A DNA stretch of 64,000 nucleotides, from NCBI RefSeq assembly GCF_048544455.1, contig NC_133532.1, forward strand, positions 14,882,948 through 14,946,947, in the 5' to 3' direction. The notes beneath the pieces are model-generated. The model was not told the DNA's origin. It did not search any database and was given only the letters and a program-made list of their open reading frames with translations. Below, piece after piece: positions 1-11,565 of the stretch; the stretch's first letter is position 1, and each line of letters opens with the position of its first letter. The DNA comes from Silene latifolia. Its lineage: Eukaryota; Streptophyta; Magnoliopsida; Caryophyllales; Caryophyllaceae. Position numbers and translations under genes: made by a program.

Positions 1-2251
1 ATCAAAGATAGGCATGGCACTGATAGAATTAGCTTGGACAATGTTGCTGCTAGCTTTGTGGACTACTATCAAAGTCTTCTTGGTGACAGTTCTCCTGTCT
101 CCCCCTTGGATAAAGAATCCATTCAACTGAGTCCTATTGTTTCTAGTGAAGCTGCTGCTACTTTGATTCTTCCTATCACTAATGAAGAAGTTAAAGCTGC
201 TCTTTTTACTATTGGTTCTGATAAAAGTCCAGGACCTGATGGATTTTCCTCTGCCTTCTTTAAACACAGTTGGCCTCTTCTTGGGGAGACTTTTTGTAAA
301 GCTGTACACTCCTTCTTCTATACTGGTAGGATGAGTAAGCAGGCCAATTCTACCTTGCTTACTCTTATTCCTAAAAAGAAGGTAAGCTCCACTGTCATGG
401 ATTTTCGTCCAATCTCTTGTTGTACTACCTTTTACAAGACTATCTCCAAAATTATTTCTACCAGACTCAGCACTGTGCTCCCTCAGTTAGTAGGACCTGA
501 GCAGGCAGCTTTTGTGAAAGAGAGAAGCATTCATGAAAATATTATGTTGTCTCAATCTTTAGTTAAAGGATATGGCCGTAAATATCTTACTACTAGGTGC
601 TTGATTAAAGTGGACATTAGGAAAGCCTTTGACTCTCTTCAGTGGTCCTTTCTTGAGAATATGCTGATTGTTCTGAATTTTCCCCAGCAATTCATTTGCT
701 GGATTATGGGATGCCTTACTAGCTCCTGGTTTTCTATTAAACTCAATGGCTCTGTCCATGGTTTTTTCCAAGGTAAAAGTGGAGTCAGATAGGGTGATCC
801 ACTATCCCCTTATATTTTTGTCTTAAGCATGGAGATCTTATCTAGGTACCTGAGATGCCTCAAATCCCAACCTCAAGTTTCTCTACATCCAAAATGTTCC
901 AAAATGGGACTCACTCACCTCATCTTTGCTGACGATCTTATGGTCTTTATTAGGGGGGATGTGCCCTCTGTACAGGCAGTCTCTCAAGCTCTCAATAACT
1001 TTTCCTGTTGGTTTGGGCTTCAAGCTAATGTAGATAAAACTGAAATTTATTTTGGTGGAGTTCATTCTAGCATCAAGTCTCAAATCCTGCTCACCTCTTG
1101 GTTCTCTGAAGGATCTTTCCTCTTCAGGTACCTTGGGCTGCCCTTAAACATAGCTCGTACCACTGTGGCTATGTATGGCATTCTTATTAACAAAATCCAG
1201 GCTTCCATTCAACACTGGTCTTCCAAATTACTATCTTATGCTGGAAGGCTTCAGCTCCTTAACACAGTTGTCTTTGTCCTTGAAAATTTCTGGTGTACCA
1301 GTGTTTTGCTCCCCAAAAGTGTGATTAAAACTATAAAAATATTATGCAAGGATTTCTTCTGGAATATCCAAGCCACTGACAAAAAGATGGTAGCTAAGAG
1401 CTGGTCCAGTATCTGTTCTCCATCTAATGAAGGTGGGTTTGGGGTAAAGGAGCTACTTTCCTGAAATAAAGCTCTAATCTCCAAATGGTTGTGGTTGCTG
1501 GATAAGACTCCTCGGCTTTGGAGTGTCTGGCATATTGCCTATCATCTCTCTCATTGTTCTATTTGGGATGCTACTGTTCATGACAAGTTCAGTGAAAGCT
1601 TCAGGAGCATCCTCAGTGTTAAAAATGATTTGCTGTCTGCTACAGGCTCCCCTTTAGCTGCAAAGGCTTTACTTAATAGCTGGTGTTCTGGTGATAAGTT
1701 CAGAGTTGCTGCAGCTTAGAACTGGTTTAGGCCTTGCAGTCCTATTGTCCCTTGGTCTAAGGGTCTTTTTCATAAGGTGGTGGTGCCCAAGCATAACATT
1801 ATCTCCTCTTTGGCTTGTCAACAGAAACTTGCTACTGTGGGATAACCTAATCATTAAGGGCTTCATCACCCGCAATAGATGTATCCTCTGCAAGCAGGCT
1901 AGTGAAACTCATGACCATATGTTCTTTGCTTGCCCTTTCTCTCATCAGTTTTGGCAGGAGCTACTGACCTGGGCTCACCTTACTAATAGGAGTAATAACT
2001 ATAAAAGAGAGTTGAACTGGTGCCTGCACAAACATTCTAGACGGCATTGGAAGCACAACTGGGTTCTCAGCTGTTTTACCTGTGCCATTTATACCATCTG
2101 GAAAGAACGCAATTGCATGGTTTTTAGTACTCAGGAGCACACGGTGTAGCAGCTGCTTTATCAGGCTAAACTAACAATTTTTGTGTCCTTGCTTTCTAGG
2201 TCCTCTACTAGATGCTCTTCTCGTTTTCTAAATGCTTTGCATTCTTATTAG
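1..2251 (+). pseudogene. LINE-A ORF2, C-terminal part (reverse transcriptase and zf-RVT), broken
   Basis: Part of a plant L1-type LINE ORF2, already open at the window edge. It would reverse-transcribe LINE RNA at a nicked target. Frame 1 shows the RT motifs in order: SPGPDGF near 220-245, DFRPIS near 400-415, KVDIRKAFDSLQW near 607-645 and catalytic FADD at 925-936. A zinc-binding region (RCILCKQ...ETHDHMFFACPF) follows near 1878-1940. The frame is broken by TAG at 790 (in RQGDPLSP, a Gln codon), TGA at 1462, TAG at 1717, a 1-nt insertion in a G run near 1840 (frame 2 after it) and TAG at 2147; translation then runs to TAG near 2249. Comparison with LINE-B at 6197-8150 shows about the same protein with different lesions. 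It cannot encode an active protein; the family call is certain. Confidence 0.93.
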
Positions 2252-2565
2252 CCTTTCTTTTTAGGCTATAGGGTCTATTCTTTTGTAAGATTTTATCCTT
2301 TTCTTTTTCCCCATCTTGTGGATGAATAAAAGGATTATAACTTCTTTCTCATCACTTGGGGAGCTTGGTCGGATGCAGTTGCCTTGCTCAAGCGGATCCA
2401 GAAATTCTCGGTATCTCAGGATGCGGGGGCTCGAGTGGCCGCTTACATTTTTATTAGACTTAGCTTTGCTATTGCTAAGGGTGTGGGAGCCCAGCTTGTT
2501 TCTCGGCTCCCCACCAATTTCATGTAAACTTTTATTTTTCATTTAATGAAAGCTGCGCGCATCAT
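2252..2565 (+). other. LINE-A 3' UTR with terminal hairpin
   Basis: Untranslated 3' end of LINE-A. The last ~115 nt (about 2455-2565) recur nearly unchanged at 11213-11326. They contain a stem-loop at 2481-2514 (GTGTGGGAGCC pairing with GGCTCCCCAC), then a conserved stretch ending GCGCGCATC directly before the (TAA)n tail. By analogy with other LINEs this is the likely recognition element for the reverse transcriptase; that role is inferred. Confidence 0.75.
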
Positions 2566-2566
2566 T

Positions 2567-2640
<74 letters not shown>

Positions 2641-2668
2641 TAATAACAATAATAACAATAATAATAAC

Positions 2669-2760
<92 letters not shown>

Positions 2761-2772
2761 CAACAACAACAA
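2566..2772 (+). repeat. (TAA)n microsatellite, 3' tail of LINE-A
   Basis: About 205 bp of nearly uninterrupted TAA/AAT triplets with some CAA variants, ending in a short (CAA)n run. It sits directly after the conserved LINE 3' end, as does the array at 11327, so it is read as the LINE tail rather than an unrelated microsatellite. Long Asn, Leu and Tyr open frames across it are meaningless. Confidence 0.9.
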
Positions 2773-2928
2773 CTTAGAGAGATGAACTTTCTGTCTCTAT
2801 AATCGTTTCCTCTGTAATTCGACGCCATTGATACACCTTCTTCCACATCGGCGAGGGGAAGAGGTCGGCCGTCAAAAATTTGTACACCAATAGGATCCTC
2901 TCACTCCATTGATCCTGTTGATATCGAT

Positions 2929-5060
2929 TTGGTGTGTAATTCTGTCAACTCTTTTGAATCCCCAAATCGCACTTCTCTTTCTCTAAATGATCTTATTGTT
3001 GATGCGATTCATACTTCTGCGATTAAACCTAAATCAGTGTTAATTCGTAGTGTCAATCACCGCAATACTGCTATAAACTCTGCTAAACGGAATAATTCCT
3101 TGATAAATAATACTACTGAAGGTCCTTTAGGTGCATCCATGGTACAAAAATCTACTTCTGATGTTCATACTCCTGTAATTTCTCCTCAAAAGTCCATGTT
3201 GTTGTAGTTCCTACAACCTCTACTGTGATTAATTCTGATGTTTCTACTTCTACTTTCTCCTCGAAATGTCCCAGTTGTTGTAGTTCCTGCAACTTCTACT
3301 GTGATTACTCCTACTACTGTTGCTTCTGCAGTAACTGATAATGCTAGTACTGTTAACACATCTCAGAATCGTTTCAGATGCACCGCATCCGGGAGGGTAA
3401 AACACCTTCTGAACCAGCTCCTAAGTGGTCAGAGGTTGTTAAACCTAAAAACTAGGTTGGAATGAGCTTATTCTTGCATCACACAAACCCTGATTCAAAT
3501 GAAAATGAGGTTCAATTAGAAGATTTTCAGGAGGAGCTCAAAATTTGGCAGTTTACTCTCATGGGTCATGTGATAGGGCTCAAACCAAAATTGGACCAAA
3601 TGATTGCATATGTGAATAAAAACTGGGGGGCCATTGCTAAACCAGTAGTCCAATATTTTAAGAAGAGGTGGTTTAGTTTCAGGTTTTCTACTGAGGAGGA
3701 CATGAATAATGTGTTAAACAAAGGGCCATGGAAAGTGAGTTCTAATTCCCTTATCCTGAAACAGTGGTCACCATCATTTTCTACAGTCATGGAGAAGGTC
3801 TCTGCTATTCCAATATGGGTTATCTTCCCTGACCTGGATCCTTATCTTTGGTCTTCTGCTGTCCTTAGCGAAATGGCTAGCAAAATTGGCAGGCCCATGT
3901 TTGTTGATATCCCAACTACTTGCAAAGCTAAACTCTCATTTGCTAGAGTACTGGTTGAGGTTGATATTTCCTCACCCTTGCCTGACCTTGTCACTTTGAA
4001 TACCCCATTTGGGCCATCTGAGCAAAGAATTGACTATGAATGGATTTCACACTATTACACTGAATGTGAAAAAATGGGACACCAGGTAAAATTCTGTAAC
4101 AAAGGGAAGCCTACTGGGTCTAAAAAGCCTCAGAAAATGATCTATCGGCCTAAATCTGTTGTTCCTAAACCTTGTCTGCTAGGTGGTAGCTCAGTGGTTC
4201 AGACTAGTAGTAAGATTGCCCTATCTAAGGCCTCAACCTCTAGCCTGACAACCTCTAATCAGTCTGTTTCTGCTGTAAAGCGTCTAGAATGCAGAAAGAA
4301 GAGTAAGGTGATGGAGTCTCAAATAGCCTTGAAGAGAGACCAATCGCCCCTATCACAAGATCAACCTGATTCTACTCAGATGGAAACCTATAACAAGTTC
4401 TCAGTACTGGATACCACTGATAATGTTGAGATTGTTGCTTCAACTGCTGATCAAATTTTGATCACTGACCCCTGCCTAGTAGATGATACTTCAGTTGTTC
4501 AGGGAGGGGAGGGTGCTTCCCTAGTTTACTCCTCTTCTCTGACCCCTGCTATGCCTCACAAGTGCAGTACAGAGGCACATGTGCATGAACCTCAAATAGC
4601 CTTGAAGAGAGGTTCTTCATCTATTACTCAGGAAACTGCTTTGCTGGAAAAGGGTGAATCTATTCTCCTTACTCCAGATACTGCACACACTTTGGCCATT
4701 GACCCTTCTCTGCTAGGTGTCCCTTCAGTTGTTCCTAGGGAAGAGACTGTCACACTGACTGGGTCTGCAAACTCAAAATGTCTTGGACTAGGCCTGCAGC
4801 AGCCCAATCCTATGACAGTTCTCTCCTCTCTGAATACTGAATTACACTCAGGATGCAGGAAGGAGGATAGGATGCTTGAGTCTCAAATAGCCTTGAAGAG
4901 AGCCTCTGCATCTGATTCCCATTCTGCCCTTGATACTGGACAAGCCACTATAGCTCATGATCCTGAGCTCAGTGCAGCTGCTCTTAACATTTTGCACATT
5001 AAGGAAGAGCTTAATAGGGAGATGAAAAAAGAGGACCCTAATCCTAATATCCACCAATGA
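2929..5060 (+). pseudogene. LINE-B ORF1 (DUF4283 and zinc knuckle), broken
   Basis: ORF1 of plant L1-type LINEs encodes a nucleic-acid-binding protein that packages LINE RNA. The long open part is 3462-5060 (532 aa). Residues about 20-190 match the DUF4283-type fold, with the typical W...F..FS.E.D...VL..GPW..  pattern. A CCHC zinc knuckle follows (YYTECEKMGHQVKFC), in which the first Cys is replaced by Tyr, so zinc binding is probably lost. The rest is Ser/Thr-rich linker with three imperfect copies of an SQIALKR motif. Upstream coding (2929-3207 and 3238 on) is separated by stops and a frame change; a TAG at 3453 precedes the Met at 3462. The stop overlaps the ORF2 start as ATGA. Confidence 0.82.
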
Positions 5061-8000
5061 AAATTGCTTCCTGGAATATTAGGGAAGGAAATGACCCCCT
5101 CAAACAAACAGAGATATTGGATTTGATTAAGGACTACAAATTGGATATTCTGGGAGTCTTGGAGACCAGAATAAGGAAGAATAAAGCTGCTAAAATCATA
5201 ACTAATAAGTTCCATGCTTATAATGTCATTTGCAATTACTCAGCACATACAAATGGGCGAATTTGCTTAATCTGGAGGCCCGACACTGTTACCATTACCC
5301 CCTTGATCATTCATGCTCAATTCATTCATTGTGCTGTTTTCCATCATGCTACTTGCCAAAATTTCCATCTGACCATGGTCTATGCTAGCAATAATGCCAG
5401 GGTCAGAGATGATCTCTGGGAAAATTTACTTAATCTTAGCTCTACTGCTAATAGCTGGATAGTGCTTGGTGATTTTAATGTTGTTCGTGATGCTCTTGAG
5501 AGGGTAAGCAATACTCCTCCTTGCCTGGCTGATATTTTATATTTCAACTCTTGTCTTCTCAAATGTGGACTGGATGATATCAACAGTACTGAATGTGATA
5601 TGACCCGGACTAATAATCAAGATATTGAGACTCTAGTCTGGTCAAAATTGGATCGAGCTTTAGCTAATACTCAATGGATGGCTCAATTCCCAGCTTCTGC
5701 TGCTCTTTTTCTTCCCTCTGGTGTTTCTGACCACTCTCCTGGCATTGTCACTGTTTTCGAGGACAAGCATATGGGGCCTCGGTTCAGCTTCCTCAACTGC
5801 TAGGTTGATCACCCTAATTACCATGATTATGTTCAGAAAGCTTGGCAAACTCCTGTCCATGGCTCAAAATTTTTTACTTTATTCAGCAAGCTTAAGCATG
5901 TTATAACTCAGATGAAAGTCTTGCATAAGAAGAGTTTTACTCAAATCCAACAAAGAGTAAGGGACAATAAAGAGGCTCTTCTTAAATGTCAAAGACAAAT
6001 ACAAGCTAATCTTCACATGCCTGGCCTTTATGCTCAAGAAAAGCTCCTTCTGGATACCTATATAAAGCTCAAAAGAGCTAAGGGTAACATCATCTAGCAA
6101 AAAGCAAAAGTTCACCATATAGCCTATAGTGATTCTTCTTCTAAATACTTCTTTGGCAGGATTCATGAAAGGAAGCACCATCAAATCATTGGACAAATTA
6201 AATACAAGGATAGCCATGACAGGGTAGGTCTTGACAATGTTGCTTTGGGTTTCATTGATTACTACCAACATCTGTTAGGCTCATCTACTACTAATCAACC
6301 TATTGATATTCATTATATTCAACAAGGCTCATGTGTTCCAGCTGAGGACTTTAACTTCTTGACTAAGCATGTAACTGATGTAGAGATTAGAGCTGCTGTG
6401 TTTAGCATTAGCTCTGATAAGAGCCCTGGCCCTGATGGGTTCTCTTATGCTTTTTTAAGGCTTCTTGGGATTTGGTGGGGTCTGATTTTTGCACTGCTGT
6501 GCATGCCTACTTTAAAAATGGAAGGCTCATTAAGCAGGCCAATGCAACTCTCATCACTCTTATTCCAAAGAAGAAGGTTAGCAGTACTGTCATGGATTTT
6601 AGACCTATATCATATTGCACTATCTTTTACAAAGCCATTAGTAAGGTTCTCTCTTCCAGACTTCAAGCCATTCTTCCTAAAATCATTGGACCTGAACAAG
6701 CTGCCTTCATTAAGGGCAGCAACATCCACGAAAACATCATGATGTCCCAATCTCTTGTACATGGTTATGGCAGGAAATATTTGACCTCTAGATGCTTAAT
6801 TAAAGTTGACATTAGGAAGGCATTTGATTCTCTTCAGTGGTCTTTTATCCAGGACATACTAAAAGCTTTAAAATTACCTGAGATGTTTGTGAACTGGATA
6901 ATGGGATGCATCACCAGCTCGTGGTTCTCCCTAAATATTAATGGATCCGTTCATGGTTTTTTTCAAGGGAAGAGTGGGCTCAGGCAAGGGGACCCTCTCT
7001 CTCCCTATATTTTTGTTCTTGCTATGGAAGTACTGTCCAGATACCTTAGTAAGCTCTGTGCCTCTCCTAATGTTTCCTATCATCCTAAGTGAACTAAGCT
7101 CGGGCTCACTCATCTTATTTTTGCTGATGACTTGATGATATTCACTAGGGGTGATGTCCCCTCTGTCTCTGCTGTTCTGGTTGTCCTTAAGAACTTCTCT
7201 ACTTGGTCTGGACTCTATGCAAACACTGACAAAACTGAAATTTACTTTGGTGGAGTATCTGATGCTATTAAACAGCACATCCTTCAGGACACTGGCTTCT
7301 ATGAAGGTAACTTTCCTTTCAGGTATCTGGGACTGCCCCTTAATACTGCCAGACTTACTGTGAATAGTTATGGGGTGCTGATCAATAAAATTCCATCTTT
7401 CCTCCAACATTGGGCTACCAGATTCTTCTCTTATACTGGGAAAGCCCGACTTATAAATTTTGTGATCTTTGGTCTCACCAACTTTTGGTGTGCCGTGGCT
7501 CTACTTCCTAAGAACATCATCAAAAATCTTAACAAACTCTGCAAGGATTTTTTCTGGTCTATTGAGGCTGGTCAGAGGAGACTGGTTTTCAAAAGTTGGA
7601 AAAGCATTTGCTCTCCTTGGCAAGAGGGAGGATTGAATATCAAAGAAATTTTATCCTGGAACAAAGACCTACTGGCAAAGTGAATCTGGATACTTGAAGT
7701 GAAAAAAAGTGGTATCTGGTATGAATGGACGCAAGCTTACCATCTCAACAATAGCTCCATTTGGACCCTGCAAAGTAAAAGTCACTATACTGAGAGCTTC
7801 AGGAGTCTTCTTATCATTAGAGATGAAATTCTTGCTAAAACTGGTTCTATAACAACTGTTATCTCCCTAATTAGCTCATGGTTTCATAAAGGGAAATTCA
7901 GCATTGGTCAAGCTTATTCATGGTTTAGGAACAGTCTCCCTAAGCTACACTGGACTACAGCTTTGCATTATCAATTTATTATACCAAGCCACATCGTTAT

Positions 8001-8177
8001 CACTTCTCTTTCTCTTCAACAGAAGTTGGCCACTCTTGATAACCTTGCAGGGAAAGGATTACACATTATTAATCGCTGTATTCTCTGCAAGCAGGATAAT
8101 GAAACCCATGCTCATCTATTCTTTAACTGTGCTTTTTCCAGACAGATATAGGAGGGTGTTGAGTTTATGGATTCAAG
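5057..8177 (+). pseudogene. LINE-B ORF2 (endonuclease, RT, zf-RVT), broken
   Basis: ORF2 starts at ATG 5057, overlapping the ORF1 stop by 4 nt. Residues 1-248 are an APE-type endonuclease with SWNIRE, LETR, GDFN and SDHSP catalytic blocks, which would nick target DNA. RT follows (SPGPDGF near 6420, KVDIRKAFDSLQW near 6800, FADD at 7120-7131), then a zinc-binding CCHC region near 8076-8140. Lesions: TAG at 5801 and 6095; a 1-nt deletion in a T run near 6451 that moves frame 2 to frame 1; TGA at 7090 and 7681; TAG at 8149. Three of these are shown by LINE-A to be former TGG Trp codons. A hAT element interrupts the frame at 8178. Inactive; family identity is clear. Confidence 0.93.
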
Positions 8178-8840
8178 TAGAGGTGATCATGGGCCGGGCC
8201 AATGCGGGCTTGGGCCGGGCCATTCTAACAAAAGCGGCCCATTTGTATGGGTCGGGCCGGGCCGGCCCAGATGCGTGTACTTATTTAGCAAGCCCAAACC
8301 CGGCCCTTATGGGCTAATGCGGACTTTTGGGTCTAAATGGGCTTTTTCGGGCCCTAAAATTTACGACTTACCCTAGGAAATAATTAGCGTAATACCTTCA
8401 GTTACAACTTTTAAAACATACATAGTGTATAAAATTGCACAAAATATGATGAAATGTATATTAATTGCTCTCTAAAATAAAATAATGACAAAAATCGCCA
8501 CTTTAGAATGCTTAATTATGCATTCTTAGATATGATTTATGTTATGTATACTTTGTTTTATAAATCTAAAAAAATATACTTGAGTTTGTAAAGAGTTGAG
8601 TATAACTTTAACGCTACTTTAATAGGTTTTATTAGAAAAAATATTCATTATTAATAAATATGGGCCGGGTCGGGCCAAAATTTGGGCCAAACGCTTGGCC
8701 CAAACCTGGCCCCAAAATATTTTGGGCCTTTTTAGGCCGGCCCATGGGCTTTTTTGGGCCAAAACTAAAGGCCCAAACCCTTCAAAAAACCGGGCCGGGC
8801 CGGGTAGGGTCAATGGGCTTGGGCCATTTGATCAGCTCTA
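8178..8840. mobile_element. hAT-type nonautonomous element 1 (663 bp)
   Basis: Flanked by a perfect 8-bp direct repeat GATTCAAG (8170-8177 and 8841-8848). Ends read TAGAGGTGATCATGGGCC and, from the other side, TAGAGCTGATCAAATGGCC, a terminal inverted repeat of hAT style. The terminal ~150 bp on each side is dense in GGGCCGGGCC-type motifs, while the core is AT-rich. No transposase is visible. Confidence 0.9.
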
Positions 8841-9504
8841 GATTCAAGTACCTAAGAGGGGGAGGGGGTGAATTAGGTACTATTTAAAATTTTTAACTAA
8901 ACTTAATTGATTTAAGTTAGTCAAATGAAATGATATCTCGAGTATCTAACAAACACCCCTTTTAAATGAAAGTTAAAAGGCGTATTGTTGAACTGACTAG
9001 AGCAACAGTGAGACAGACTATTACTGATGGCTTTGCAAATGTTATATTTAAAATGATGAATGAGTTTAACTTAAGATTTCAACTTAAATCTCTATTGTTT
9101 AAAGATAAGTTGATGAATAATGTTAGGAGCAAATGGATACATCAATTAAATGAAAAGATTAAGTGTGTATCACGGAAGCTCGAAGAAAATGAGTATTGAA
9201 ATATGAATACTTGCTGAAGCCTGAAGATAACAATGGTTCTGACTGTTGCTATTCGTCTTAGCATATGAAGTACAAGCTACAGAACGAATGTGTCAGTATA
9301 TAGAACTGTTACTCAAGAATAAAGCAAATAACAAAACTTAACAAAACAAGTAAATAAGTTGCAGCGGAATAAAAAGCGAAGAGATAAACAACACAATGAT
9401 TTTGAATTGGTTCGGCCGACACTCTAAAGGCCTACGTCCAATCTTCTTTTATTGATAAGTGATGTAATCTACTCCGACTACTTTGAAACACTAACAACAA
9501 AAGG

Positions 9505-9685
9505 ACCAACAACCTACTCCGGTTGCGACACAAGTTCTAAGACTACTCCGTCTATGAACTACCAACAACCTACTCCGATTGCCACACGAGTTAGAGGACT
9601 ACTCCGTCCTAGAACTCAACAACTCACAACCTACTCCGGTTGCCACAAGAGTTAAAGGACTACTCCGTCCTAGAACTCAACACTC
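9505..9685. repeat. Tandem repeat, 3 units of 56-61 bp
   Basis: Units start at the phrase CCTACTCCG near 9513, 9569 and 9630, each followed by a gttGCcAC...gAGTT...ACTACTCCGTC pattern. Copies 2 and 3 are the closest. It lies within the unclassified insertion. Confidence 0.8.
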
Positions 9686-10105
9686 TAACTTAGAACGTTT
9701 ACAAGGATCAAGTTTCCACGGACTGATTCTTTAACAAGAATTGATATGGACAACTTACAAGATCAAACGGTTCATAAGTGAGAGAGTTTAATATTTAAAG
9801 CAACAGTTGTTATGACTGTAACACTTGAAGACTTTGAAAGCTTTGCAAAATATCAAAACGATTTGAAAACTTGAAAACAATTTTGCAAACTCTACACTCT
9901 AACTAGAATGTTTACAAATCAAGTTTCCTTAAACTGATTCTTAAAAAGAATTGAAAAGGACAACTTATTGGTGCAAACGATTTCTAGATGAGAGGATACA
10001 ACACTGTGAAGTAACAGTGATTTCGACTGACACACTTGAAGACTTAGAAGATTTTTTGCAAAGAAAATTTCGAGTTCTTTAAAAACCGATTTTGCAAAAA
10101 TACTT
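9681..10105. repeat. Tandem duplication, 2 units of about 214 bp
   Basis: CACTCTAACT begins at 9681 and recurs at 9895. Both units continue with a GTTTACAA..ATCAAGTTTCC....ACTGATTCTT pattern and both end in a TTTTGCAAA-rich stretch. Identity looks about 75% by eye. Noncoding. Confidence 0.75.
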
Positions 10106-10834
10106 TGATTTCTCTGAAAAGTCTTGCTTTCAAAGTGAGGAGAAGGGTTCCTTTTATAGAGGAGGCACACAAGATAGGTAAGCTAGGGTTTGTGAGTCAA
10201 AGGTCTTCACATGTGATGAAGACTAACTCTTCCCCAAACTTGCACAAAAGAAGGTACTCTTTCAAAAGGCAAAAGAAGAAAAGAAGGTTTGTAATTATCC
10301 AAAAGAAGCCTTTGATTTTTCAGAAAACAAAGAGTGGAAAACAAGTCATAAGATGACAAGCTTATACAAAAATGGCATAAAGCAAACTTTGTTTTACAAA
10401 AGACCAAGGAAACAAATTGGCACAAAAAAGGAAACAATTTGAATTGATAATTAGCTAAACCTCTTTTCTAGAAACCCAACTCTTAAAAAGAAATCTGAAA
10501 GTCATTATTTAAATCCAAGCCATTTAAAGTGATAAAAAGGATTTTCGAAAAGTGAAACCGAGTTTCAAGTGTTACGGACCAAGGTAACAGTCCAGGCTAT
10601 TGTTACTTGCAAGAGTAACAGTAGTCTTGACTGTTGTTGCATTTAAATACTCTACTCCCTAACTTGTACATTAGATGACACAATTGACTCTAAATCTTGG
10701 GTAGAAAATTATCAACCACTCTTGACTTTGACATTGATTAATTCTTGCTTGAGGAGGGTGCATTATTCCTGAAATGGTACACTTAGAAACACGATTAAAT
10801 TGGGCATGTCATCATCAACAAATATGTCCTAACA

Positions 10835-11131
10835 GAGGGTATTCAGAGATGGTTGAAAATCTCTGGCAGGAGCTCGGATGCTCAAACTGAACTCCTCTGG
10901 AGCTCTGATAAAAGGCATACTAGACATTGGAAGAATGGCTGAATGAGAGCTAGTATTGCTATTACATGCTACTATCTGTGGGATGAAAGGAACTCTCATG
11001 TGTTCACAGGATTTGAACGAACTTCTGAGCAGTTGCTACATGTCATTAGAGTCACTGTTAGTAGTCGTGTTCTAAGCAAAATCTCTTGCTTACATTATGA
11101 GTTGGCTACTAGTAGACTAAATCTTCTATAG
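10835..11131 (+). pseudogene. LINE ORF2 C-terminal end, broken
   Basis: The last part of a LINE ORF2 after the zinc-binding domain, homologous to LINE-A at about 1950-2250: a pattern like RHWK.....S......YxxWxERN..VF is shared. A TGA near 10940 (inside WKNG*M) breaks it; the open stretch runs 10943-11131. It is probably the severed 3' part of LINE-B beyond the insertion at 8869-10834, though an independent truncated copy cannot be excluded. Confidence 0.75.
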
Positions 11132-11326
11132 ATTTAGTGTAGCTCTAGGGGATATTGCTTTGTTTGGAGACTTGTCCTTTCTTTTTCCCTATATGGATGA
11201 ATAAGAATAGACTAGACTTAGCTTTGCTATTGCTAAGGGTGTGGGAGCCCAGATTGTATCTCGGCTCCCCACCAATTTCATGTAAACTTTTACTTTTATT
11301 TTAATGAAAGTTGCGCGCATCTTATA
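11132..11326 (+). other. LINE 3' UTR with conserved terminal hairpin
   Basis: About 115 nt from 11213 match the LINE-A terminus nearly base for base. The stem-loop is at 11239-11272 and the conserved end GCGCGCATC precedes the triplet tail. Confidence 0.8.
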
Positions 11327-11332
11327 ATAAAA

Positions 11333-11399
<67 letters not shown>

Positions 11400-11483
11400 T
11401 TAATAATAATAATTATAATAATATTATTAATATTATTAATATTAATATTATTATTATTATTATTATTATTATTGTTATTATTA

Positions 11484-11547
<64 letters not shown>

Positions 11548-11565
11548 TATTATTATTATTATTTT
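11327..11565. repeat. Back-to-back (TAA)n and (TTA)n array
   Basis: About 75 bp of AAT triplets, an AT-only hinge (11398-11450), then about 110 bp of ATT triplets. The left half is the LINE tail; the right half belongs to the inverted module that follows, whose other copy at 20205-20430 also abuts an AAT array. The whole can fold into one long hairpin. Confidence 0.85.

Larger units (their letters stand above)
8869..10834. mobile_element. Unclassified insertion inside LINE-B
   Basis: About 2 kb that does not match the LINE. It begins near TGAATTAGG and ends near CCTAACA, giving TG...CA ends and a short inverted match; GAGGG occurs next to both sides, a possible 5-bp target duplication. No reverse transcriptase, integrase or transposase is visible. 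A 77-aa open frame at 8966-9199 is unrecognised and probably not a gene. Two tandem repeats lie inside (separate entries). Class is uncertain: a degenerate LTR or other nonautonomous element is the best guess. Confidence 0.45.
2775..11326 (+). mobile_element. LINE-B, near full-length but interrupted
   Basis: A second LINE of the LINE-A family starting immediately after the LINE-A tail. It has a 5' leader (2775-2928), ORF1 (2929-5060), ORF2 (5057-8177), a short remnant at 8841-8868, and a probable continuation at 10835-11326 with the same 3' hairpin and a (TAA)n tail. The interruption holds a hAT MITE and an unclassified insertion. That 10835-11326 is the same copy is inferred from matching order, strand and protein position; about 25 bp (GAGGGT...) looks similar at both junctions, so a separate 5'-truncated copy is possible. 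Confidence 0.65.

Noticed and set aside
2546-2846. Long Asn-, Leu- and Tyr-repeat open frames
   Set aside because: They are the three readings of the (TAA)n array and have no other content; the same applies to 20404-20625.
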